A stretch of DNA of 64,000 nucleotides, taken from contig NAVB01000120.1 in NCBI GenBank assembly GCA_002179805.1, positions 1 to 64,000 of the forward strand. Direction: 5' to 3'. Below the pieces are notes generated by a model that was not told where the DNA came from, ran no database searches, and was given only the letters and a program-made list of their open reading frames with translations. This DNA is from Acanthamoeba lenticulata. Taxonomy: Eukaryota; Discosea; Longamoebia; Acanthamoebidae. This document shows positions 56,806-64,000 of the stretch, piece after piece; position 1 is the first letter of the stretch; every line of letters begins with the position of its first letter. The translations under genes were made by a program, and so were the position numbers.

Positions 56806-58263
56806 ATGAACTTCCTTCGTCGCGTGTTTGGGGGTAGTGCTGACGCCAAGGAGAAGGGCAAGGAGAAGGTTAAGGAGGAGAAGGAGGAGAAGAAGGAGAA
56901 GAAGGAGGCCAAGCAGGAGCCCAAGGCGAAAGAGGCCAAGCAGGAGAAGCAGCCTGCAAAGGAGAAGAAGAAGGAGCCCAAGCAAGAAGAGGAGGAGAAG
57001 CCCGCAAAGAAGGAGAAGGCCAAGGAGTCGCCCAAGGCAGCTCCTGCTGCTTCGTCCTCATCCTCGTCGGGCGACTCTGCTGCTGAGACGTTGGAGATTG
57101 CTAAGGACCTTCACTGCTACATCATCGGTACCAAGGGCGCCACTATCAAGCAGCTCCAGGCTGATACCGGTAACGCTTTTACTCAGGCTGGCATCAACGT
57201 CAGGAGAGGCTAACAGTCTTTCTAATTTCCCTTCCTAGGGGCGCGCATCGATGTGCCTAAGGACGGATCGAACACGGTGACCATCACCGGCAGCCCCGAG
57301 GCTGTTGCACGTGCCAAGGAAGAAGTAGAAAAGATCATCGCCGAGCAGTCCGCCCGCAAGGTAACGTCGTGCGCACTTTGATGCTGCGCAACCGTTGCGA
57401 CCCTATTTGCTCACCCCTTGGCGCGAATGAAGGCCGCTATCGTGACGCCCGAGGAAGCGGAGGAGCAGACACAGCGCAACGGTACTTGAGCTTCCACTTA
57501 CACTGCTGGTTGCGTTCAACGATCGTCGCTCATCGCGTCGGCTCTTGGGCGCTTTTTTGAGAGCAGAGGAGGCCTACCAGGCGGCCAAGAAGCAGGTAGA
57601 CAAGCACGCACAACTGCGGGATCAGTACTTCAAGGAGGCTGAGGAGGCGTATGCCGCTGGTGACAAGGACAAGGCTCGCGAGCTTCGAGGTTCGCGCCAA
57701 GTTCATGCCCATGTTGTGGCTCGTCGTGGCGAAGGAGGGCAGAGCTGACTATCCACACAAACAGAGAAGGCCAAGGGCGAGACCGCCAAGATGGAGGAGG
57801 CGCAGGACAAGGCCGCCCGGGAGGTCTTCGACAAAGTGTACGTCCGCCCGCTAGTGCTCTAGACTAGATCTGTCTTTCCTCGAGCCTCGTCGTTGTAACT
57901 CAGTTTGCGCGGCTCCGCATCAACACGGACAGGAACAAGGGCAAGGGCATCGCGACCATTGATCTCCACGGCCAGCAGGTGAAGGCCGCCATGAAGCTGC
58001 TCGAGGAGCGCCTCGAGCTGCTTGCGGCCAAGCACAAGGGTAATAAGCACTTGATCTGCCTACGCCTCTTCTCTCTCTTCACGTCAAGTGCTAACCTCTT
58101 CACGTGGTGCACAGACATCACCGAGCTGTCGGTGATCACGGGCGCGGGCAACCACAGCGGCAAGGAGGGCCCCAAGATCAAGCCTGCCGTGGAGAAGTAC
58201 TTCAAGGAGAACAACATGACCTACCGACACGAGAAGAACGGCGAGCTCGTTCTTACCCTTTAA
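56806..58263 (+). CDS. KH-DUF1771-Smr domain protein
   Basis: The product is predicted to bind RNA and possibly cut it, as Smr domains do in NONU-1/Cue2-type factors. The N-terminus MNFLRRVFGGSADAKEKGK starts a Lys/Glu helix tract of about 70 residues. A KH domain follows: LHCYIIGTKGATIKQLQADT with GTKG as the GxxG loop, then ARIDVPKDGSNTVTITGSPE. DUF1771 reads EEAYQAAKKQVDKHAQLRDQ, YFKEAEEAYAAGDKDKAREL, and EKAKGETAKMEEAQDKAARE. The Smr domain reads GIATIDLHGQQVKAAMKLLE (DLHG motif) and ITGAGNHSGKEGPKIKPAVE (TGxGxHS motif). Introns with GT/AG ends join each segment. All motifs are intact. Confidence 0.85.
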
Positions 58264-58344
58264 GAGGCTTCAAAAGAGAGAGCAAGTTGTTCATCGTCTT
58301 CATCATGTGGTTCACAAAGCGTGAAATGCTTATTCCACTTCAGC

Positions 58345-59062
58345 CTAAGAGGCCTTGTCGGTGACGTCGGCGATCCACTTGAGGTAGGGCGGGTAGCCGC
58401 GCTGGATGTCGACGCTGATGACTTCGGGAACCTCGTAGGGGTGGTTCTCCTTGATGAGGCCTGTCAGCGCCTCTACGTTGTCCGCCCTGTGTTCGTGGGG
58501 CTAGTGAGATCTTCTCCTATGCGGCTTGCATGACACGAAGGGACTTTGTACCGTGTCTTAATCATCATGAGGTGTTCGCTCTCCTTCTCAACCTTGCCCT
58601 GCCACACGAACTGCGAGGTGACGGGCCACGACGAGATGCATGCAACGAGTTTCCGCTCGAGCAGCAGCGTGCTCAGCTTCTCGACCACTTCAGCCGTCGG
58701 GCAGGTGCAGTAGGCAATCACGTAGCCGCTGGCTTGTCCAATCTCGCTCGCTGTAGCAGAGAAATGAGATGAGGAAGATGAGAATAGCGCAAGTGGGGTG
58801 GCCCAGCGCTGGCGGGCGTGCCCATAAGAGAGGGTGTGGCGAGTGGCGAAAGTGTGGAGGGTTGTTCGTCTCATTGAGACGAGCCTTGCTTGTGCTGATT
58901 AGTTACTGAAGTGGGGCGGTAGTGGTAACCTTCCCAATAGGTTCGAAGTGGGCTACGCACCAGCGCCCACACGATCACCAGCACCAGGAGCCCCAGAGGC
59001 AGTCGGGGCAGGTGTTTGCTGAAGGTCAGCCATGCTCTTGGTGCTCTTTCTGCAGCTGCCAT
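58345..59062 (-). CDS. CUTA: CutA1 divalent-cation tolerance protein, membrane-anchored
   Basis: The product belongs to CutA1, trimeric proteins linked to metal tolerance in bacteria and to membrane anchoring in animals. The start MAAAERAPRAWLTFSKHLPR is followed by a hydrophobic segment LPLGLLVLVIVWALV, likely a signal anchor. The CutA core then reads YVIAYCTCPTAEVVEKLSTL, LLERKLVACISSWPVTSQFV, WQGKVEKESEHLMMIKTR and, after an intron, ADNVEALTGLIKENHPYEVP with EVISVDIQRGYPPYLKW. The signatures ACI and HPYEVPE are conserved. Introns are about 58505-58549, 58751-58873 and 58873-58930. Confidence 0.88.
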
Positions 59063-59204
59063 GCCAGCTCACGCGCCATTTAACCGTGCGCTTTGGGCTT
59101 GGGCAACAGGGAGCAATCAAGTTCGGTGGTTTTTAAAGAGAAGGTGTTCTATTCATTCATGTGAATGAGCAGACAACAAAAGGTTGTTTAGATTGAGTGA
59201 CTAT

Positions 59205-59606
59205 TTACTGGTGCTTCTCGATGCCCTCCCTGATCTTGGCCTCGCTGGCGCCGACCACCTCGTGAATCTTGGAGCCGTTCTTGAAGTAGAAGAAGGTGGG
59301 CATGGCGCTAACGCCGTACTCGGCAGCGACATCTCCAACCTCATCAACGTCAACCTTGAGGAAGACCACGTTGGAGAACTCCTCACTCATCTTCTCGATC
59401 GTGGGGGCAATACGCTTGCACGGGCCGCACCACGTGGCGAAGAAGTCGACGAGGACCTGAAGCACAGATCAGTGAGTGATACTGGACAATCAAGAGCGCG
59501 GCAATGGAATTGCACAAAACACTTAGATCGCTGTGCGTACCAGCTTGGAGCCAGCGTTGGCCAGCTCAGCGTCGAACTCCTGCTTGCTAGTAACCTGCTT
59601 GACCAT
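59205..59606 (-). CDS. Thioredoxin
   Basis: The product is a small cytosolic disulfide reductase. The two exons are 59606-59541 and 59456-59205. The start MVKQVTSKQEFDAELANAGS ends in KL and joins VLVDFFATWCGPCKRIAPTI, with the WCGPC active site. The fold continues with NVVFLKVDVDEVGDVAAEYG and VSAMPTFFYFKNGSKIHEVV, where the cis-Pro is in AMPT. The end is REGIEKHQ. The length is that of a classical thioredoxin (about 105 residues). There is no targeting peptide. Confidence 0.94.
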
Positions 59607-59846
59607 CTTGTGTGTGTGTTGAGTTGTGTACTACTCGATTTGAGCTGTTGATTCTGTAGTGCCGCGGCTGGTGCCACGTATTTAACGGATGGGTGAACAT
59701 TCCCCGAACCTCCTTCCCCCCAGGTCTTCGCCGCGAAGACCGGGCGAACGCTCTCGGCGCGTGTTCTTGTTGGCGAACAGGGCCCGACTTTCCTTTTGGG
59801 GTTATATTGTTCTCCGGCTCCTTTGGACTACATCGTGCACTCTGCA

Positions 59847-60503
59847 ATGAGCAACCTGCTCCTCCCACTTCTTCAAGGGGATACAGTTGCAGAGGACAGC
59901 CTGCTGCAAGAGCTTGAAAGCCAAACAGAGCACCACCCGGGCGTATAAGCTGCCACCAAGACCCTGGCTTTGGCCAAGGCCTACCACTTCCTCTGCCTAA
60001 GCAGGGAGAATTGAGGCTGCCTGCTTTCTCTCAACCTCATCATGGCAACCCACAAGCTGCTTCTCCCTTCACAGGAAGGAATGCTTTGGCAAGAAGACAC
60101 ATTCCTCAGAGCACATCTCTTCCCTCCTCCTTCTTCCATTCCACAAGCACTCAGTGCCCTCATGGATGCCTTCAACACTCAATCCACATCAGGCACTCAG
60201 GAGAAGTACATACTCACGGCTTGGCTCATGTATGAGCTTCTGGCGCTCCACCCATTTGTTGGCAGAAACAGCCACCTTTCACAGCTCCTGCTCAACTGGG
60301 CGCTGCTCTCCAACGGCGTTCCCTTCCCTGTCTCATTTGATAGCGAGCCCGGGGCGGGGAAGCGCGCCCACAGGAAACTAATGACTGCTGTTGTTGCTGC
60401 ACACCTCTCTGCCGGCCATCCGTCTGTACTGGCGACCCACGTGCTGTTGTCCATCCGCAACACCTGGCAGCAAGTGTTTGCCCAGCTTGAACAGCGCCCG
60501 TGA
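59847..60503 (+). CDS. Degenerate Fic-domain protein
   Basis: The model has two exons, 59847-59942 and 60075-60503, giving 174 residues; alternatively an unspliced frame starts at ATG 60042. The Fic-like core reads FLRAHLFPPPSSIPQALSAL (a flap region), YILTAWLMYELLALHPF, VGRNSHLSQLLLNWALLSNG, and VPFPVSF. The canonical HPFxxGNGR motif is HPFVGRNSH here: His, Pro, Phe and the middle Asn are kept, but both Gly and the Arg are replaced. Fic enzymes use these residues to bind ATP, so AMP transfer is unlikely. The ORF is otherwise intact and free of stops, which argues against a decayed pseudogene. No N-terminal TPR or signal is seen. Confidence 0.6.
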
Positions 60504-60557
60504 TCTGCGTGCGTCATATTTAAAAAAAAAAAAAAAATGGGTCCGCCTCGTCAAGCT

Positions 60558-61997
60558 TCAGTCGCTGTCTTGCGACGCCGCGAGCCGAGCGAGGCCCAGG
60601 TGCTGGTCCAGCTTGGTCGCCTTGTGGGCTTCCGCCAGCGTGAGGGGCGCGCTGGCCCCACGGCGCAGCGACACGTGTGGTCGCTGTGGCTCCTGTTGTG
60701 TGGTGGCGGGCGCCGCGTCGTGATGCCCGCCGGCGTCGTGGACGGCCAGCACACGGCGCGCCTGGACGTCGTAGTCAAACGACACCGTTGGGCTGTTGGG
60801 CGCCAGGGCGTTGGCGGCGTTGATGAACCGAATGCCGTCCAGCTCCATCGTCCCTCGGGAGTCGTGCACATGACTGGACCCACGACAATAACGTTGGTTT
60901 AATTCGAAGAGAACGAGGGCGAGGCGAGCACGGCGTACCCAAACATGTGAACGACGGGCCGCACGCGCTCGAGCACGGTGGCTTGGAGATAAGGGCACCC
61001 CTGGCAACGTCCCGCATCCCACAATCAGGGCGCAGCTCTGAAGAGAGCGGAAGGAGGGCGAGCTGCACCGACCATGTGCTTCTGGAGGTAGGTGTCGAGG
61101 ATCTGGTGGGGCGGCATGTGGGTCACGAGGAAGTCGATACCCTCCGGGATGCGATTCCACTTCTCGTAGAGCAGAGGACTCTTCTGGAGGGCGAAGACGA
61201 AGTCAGGATCCGCTTTGGCTTAGCTCGTGTCATGAGGCAGCAAAGTCGCGCGGGTTTGTGTTCGGTACGCTGGACATGGCAAAGCCGAGGCCCATGGAGC
61301 CGATGCCGGCGGAGAGGACCCACTTGAGCGAGGGCAGGAGGAAGAACTTGTTGCGCGCGATCCACGGCGCGCCGTAGATGCGGATGCCCTCCACCGTCAC
61401 CTCGTCGTCCTGGAGGTAGGTCGCGTTGGTGAAGAGGGCCTTGATCTCCTCGGGCCTGTGCTTGAGCATATCTGCAGCCCACCATGCATGGAGCCGGCTT
61501 GTTGGTCAACAACAACGTGCATGTAGACCGAGAGCGCGAGAGAGAGAGAGCGTTGCCGCGAGCCGCACCGAGGGCCATCTCGTGGTTGCCTGCAATCACG
61601 ATCTTGTGCTTGTGGGGCAAAAGGCCCAGCCAGTCGTTGAACTGGCTCACCTGGCTCAGCGGGCCTGTCGGGCAAGAAGAAAGATGGTTGTGTCAGCAGA
61701 GGCACCCCATTGGGGGGGGGGGCACAGGGAGAGCGCAGGCCTCGAACCTCGTGTGGAGAAGTCGCCACAGTGGATGAGGATGTCGCCGTCGGTCACGCGT
61801 AGTCGGCTGTGCTCCCAGTGCGTGTCGGACATGCACACCACGCGCACGACGCGCGCTTCTCCTGGCTCCTCCGCCTAGGCACCATCCATTGCACGTTATT
61901 TTATTTTATTTTGTATTTAATATATTATTTGAATCTCTTCCTGCGTGGAAAGGGAGAGCGGTACCGTGGAAGTGGTTGTAGTGCATGTGGCCGACAT
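60558..61997 (-). CDS. Metallophosphoesterase, MPPED-like
   Basis: The product is predicted to be a calcineurin-type phosphoesterase. The start ATG 61997 (MSATCTTTTST) joins after an intron to AEEPGEARVVRVVCMSDTHW. The metal motifs follow: DTHWEHS (D-x-H), GDILIHCGDFSTRG (GD), IVIAGNHEMALG (GNHE), FLVTHMPPHQIL (H) and, after further exons, SHVHDSRG (GHVH-like). The next region reads IRFINAANALAPNSPTVSFD. The C-terminal exon (about 60780-60558) is an extra basic/Ala-rich tail. The intron around 61210-61270 does not splice cleanly with a GT donor; a GC donor is possible. Metal residues otherwise look intact. Substrate is unknown. Confidence 0.82.
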
Positions 61998-62329
61998 GTC
62001 TTCTTCGAGGTGCGTGGACTCTTCGATGCCGCCGAGTTGAGAGGGGGGAGCGCTTGCGCTTTCTAAAGCCAGGCACAATCCGGGGCAACTGCCGTCATTG
62101 TGGGGAAGGGGAACGTCGCTCCCTCCTCGTGCCCTCATCTAGGGGTCAAGCTGGTTTGCTCCAAAGCCTTTGTTGTGTTGCTTCAACTTTTCCGTTCCCT
62201 TTTTTCTTTTTCGTTGCTGTCTTTGCCACGAACGAGTTGTTTACTTGCGTATGTACAAAACCCACCAGTTCCACCCTGTACAGCCTTCTCTGTCTGATCA
62301 GCGAGAGAGAGAGAGAGAGAAGTCTTTTC
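61998..62329 (-). other. Intergenic region with (GA)n tract
   Basis: About 330 bases between the MPPED-like start and the kinase stop, both on the minus strand. A (GA)n run lies at about 62301-62321. No supported gene lies here. Confidence 0.5.
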
Positions 62330-64000
62330 TCAGAGGTCAAAGTAGCCCGTGTCCTTCGGGGTCTGCTGGGGCGGGCTCTCCGCCTCGACGCTTGAGCTCG
62401 TCACCGGTGCAACGTTCACGGGGAGACCACCCGTGGCGACCTCGTCGGGGGGCGCAATGGTGGCGTACGTGTCGAACTTGCGGATCGCCGGCGCGGCTGT
62501 GGGCTCCACGACAGTCGATTCCTTGCGTTGCTGTTGTTGTTGCTGTTGGAGCTCGACGTAGGCCGACGGCGGCAGCTGGCTGAGCCTCTTTCTTTCCCCC
62601 GTTCGCGATCTTGGCCTCGAGTTCGTTCTTCTTCGCTTTTCTGGCTTCGTCTCGGCCTCGTCCTTACGCAGCATCACAAAGTACTGCCCTCCGGAGGCAG
62701 AGGTGTTGCGCGCATCGTCCGTTTTCGTCGGTTCACCGACGAGCGCCCACTGCTCGGCGAAGGGCGGCGCCACCTGAGCCGGAGCTGGAGCCGCGGGCTC
62801 GCTCGAGGTGCGGCCCAACTGGGCGTAGGTGATGCTCGGGCTCTTGACTCCGACTTCCGCCCCAGCTCCGACTCCCTGCGGAGCGCTGCCGATTGACGTT
62901 GAGCTGTACTGTTGAAGACCCTTCTGGTGCTTTTGGCCGTCGTCGTTGCTGCTCTCTTCGTCATGGTTGCCGTTGTTGTTGTCGTCGTCATCGTCGTCGT
63001 CGGCGTCCCCGTCGTCCGTATATTCGTCGGCAGCAATGTGGAAGGCCTCCTTGAGCTCGACGAACGCGGCCGAGTTGGCTCGGGCCACGAGCCCAAAGTC
63101 ATCGTTCCGCTGAGGAGAAACGAGTTGTGAGCGGACATCTCGTTCAGCAGCAGAAAGCATGGACGCGCGAACCTCGGTGATGAGCTGCTTCATGAAGGAC
63201 TTGACCTCGTCTTTGATGCGCTTCAGCTGGACCTCCTCGTAGCTCATCCCCTCGAGCGCCATTTCATCTGCGATTGGACAAGTCCGGTGAGTGAACCCGA
63301 GCGGAAAACAAGTCGATAGATCGCTCGTGAACCGCACCTTCCGAGTCCTCATCAAGGCTCTCCTGGTCGCTGACCTCGAAGGCGTCGCTGGAGATGTCGT
63401 GCAGCTTGTGGAGCTTCTTGTAGTAATTGGACAGCATCTCCACCACCTTCTCAAAGGGCGGTCTGCACGAGCGTCGTGAGGACCGGTTCAGTCGAGGTGA
63501 CAAAAACAGAACTACATTCCAATAAATAAAATAATATAAAATAAATTGATCATAAATATAATTTATGACTTCATCGGGTGGTGACGTGTACCGCTGTGAC
63601 GGGTTCTGGCGCCAGCACATCTTCATGAGCTGGGCGAAGATCGGGTCGCAGTCCTTGGGGATCCGGAGGCGCGTGTTGCTGGTCACTGCGCTGATGATCT
63701 GCACCGGCTCGACCCCGGCCCAAGGCCGCTTGCGGACCATCATCTCCCAGAGGACCACGCCGAAGGAGAAGGCGTCGGTGGCCTCCGAGTACTCGCGCGA
63801 CTTGAGCGCCTCCGGGGCCATCCACTGGCGTGTCGTCGATTCCACGTCAGATCCATGAAACCACGAAAGAAGACGAGTCAAGGGCGGGACGCACGGCAAG
63901 AGGGCCAAAGTTTTGCTTTGTGGTCGCGGCTTGTCCTTCAACCTCTTGTACGCGCGCCAGTCCAAAGTCCGACACGTAGACCTCTGCATGCCGTTGAAGA
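62330..64000 (-). CDS. Protein kinase (tyrosine-kinase-like), partial, with tyrosine-motif tail
   Basis: Only the C-terminal part lies in the window; the catalytic loop and N-lobe are off the right edge. The activation segment reads VYVSDFGLARVQE and TTKQNFGPLA joined to WMAPEALKSREYSEATDAF. The C-lobe continues SFGVVLWEMMVRKRPWAGVE, LRIPKDCDPIFAQLMKMCWR, and PPFEKVVEMLSNYYKKLH. The DFG and APE motifs are intact, and GPLAWMAPE points to the tyrosine-kinase-like group. After it comes a helical region (EVQLKRIKDEVKSFMKQLIT) and a long disordered tail. The tail has five tyrosines in YxxPhi context: YAQL, YFVM, YVEL, YATI and YFDL (the last at the very end). An Asp/Asn tract lies at 62940-63020 and a Gln run near 62530. 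Confidence 0.82.

Noticed and set aside
1..64000. CRISPR arrays, prophage, bacterial operons or insertion sequences
   Set aside because: No repeat-spacer pattern, transposase or integrase motif was seen; intron-split eukaryotic genes fill the window.
1..64000. tRNA or rRNA genes
   Set aside because: No A-box/B-box pair or rRNA core was recognised by eye; a covariance-model search would be decisive.

Overview
This window is nuclear DNA from a gene-dense eukaryote, most likely a free-living amoeba of the Acanthamoeba type. That assignment is inferred, because no species marker was compared. The evidence is GC-rich coding sequence, many short AT- or pyrimidine-rich GT-AG introns (about 40-150 bases), intergenic gaps that are often below 200 bases, abundant homopeptide tracts (Ser, Gln, Ala, Lys/Glu), and a repertoire that includes NIP7, a Rab, YOD1, PRCC, MUS81, a RAD5-like helicase, a SMYD protein, a TRIC channel and a tyrosine-kinase-like protein. 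Most proteins are split over many exons, so coordinates are outer CDS limits and exon detail is in the evidence text. Many long frames opposite GC-rich exons are shadows and are left out.

Layout. 1-3923 (minus): an unrecognised partial beta-propeller-like gene and a DUF676 serine esterase. 4373-5828 (plus): a 74-residue orphan and a bacterial-type xanthine phosphoribosyltransferase. 6025-7096 (minus): linker histone H1 fused to a WWE domain. 7482-8910 (plus): PRCC. 9073-10449 (minus): YOD1. 10755-17814 (plus): a His-rich repeat/CsbD-like protein, a DH-PH RhoGEF with a degenerate GTPase-like tail, and a GATA factor. 18315-20671 (minus): an ankyrin-like protein. 20800-22339 (plus): a PhyH dioxygenase. 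22446-32930 (minus): a PAC2 protein, a secreted GH16 glucanase, a TRIC channel, a class IV HDAC-like protein without its zinc ligands, and a PP2C-like phosphatase. 33595-41270 (plus): an acidic EEDWDKE-repeat protein and a TPR-SET-MYND protein. 41287-43423 (minus): a Zn2Cys6 (GAL4-type) factor. 44076-51404 (plus): NIP7, a Rab, a WD40 protein and MUS81. 51435-56636 (minus): a SAP-SNF2-RING helicase. 56806-58263 (plus): a KH-DUF1771-Smr protein. 58345-59606 (minus): CutA and thioredoxin. 59847-60503 (plus): a degenerate Fic protein. 60558-61997 (minus): a metallophosphoesterase. 62330-64000 (minus): a partial kinase with a tyrosine-motif tail.

The genes do not form an operon-like pathway. The clearest functional neighbours are MUS81 and the RAD5/HLTF-like helicase, which converge with only 30 bases between their stops; both families act at damaged replication forks. 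The main discoveries are unusual architectures or lost catalytic residues in otherwise intact genes: the HDAC11-like protein in which all three zinc ligands read as threonine and the catalytic Tyr as Trp, the H1-WWE fusion, the RhoGEF with a GTPase-like domain lacking its nucleotide-binding motifs, the Zn2Cys6 cluster split by a 68-base intron, and the kinase tail with five YxxPhi motifs.
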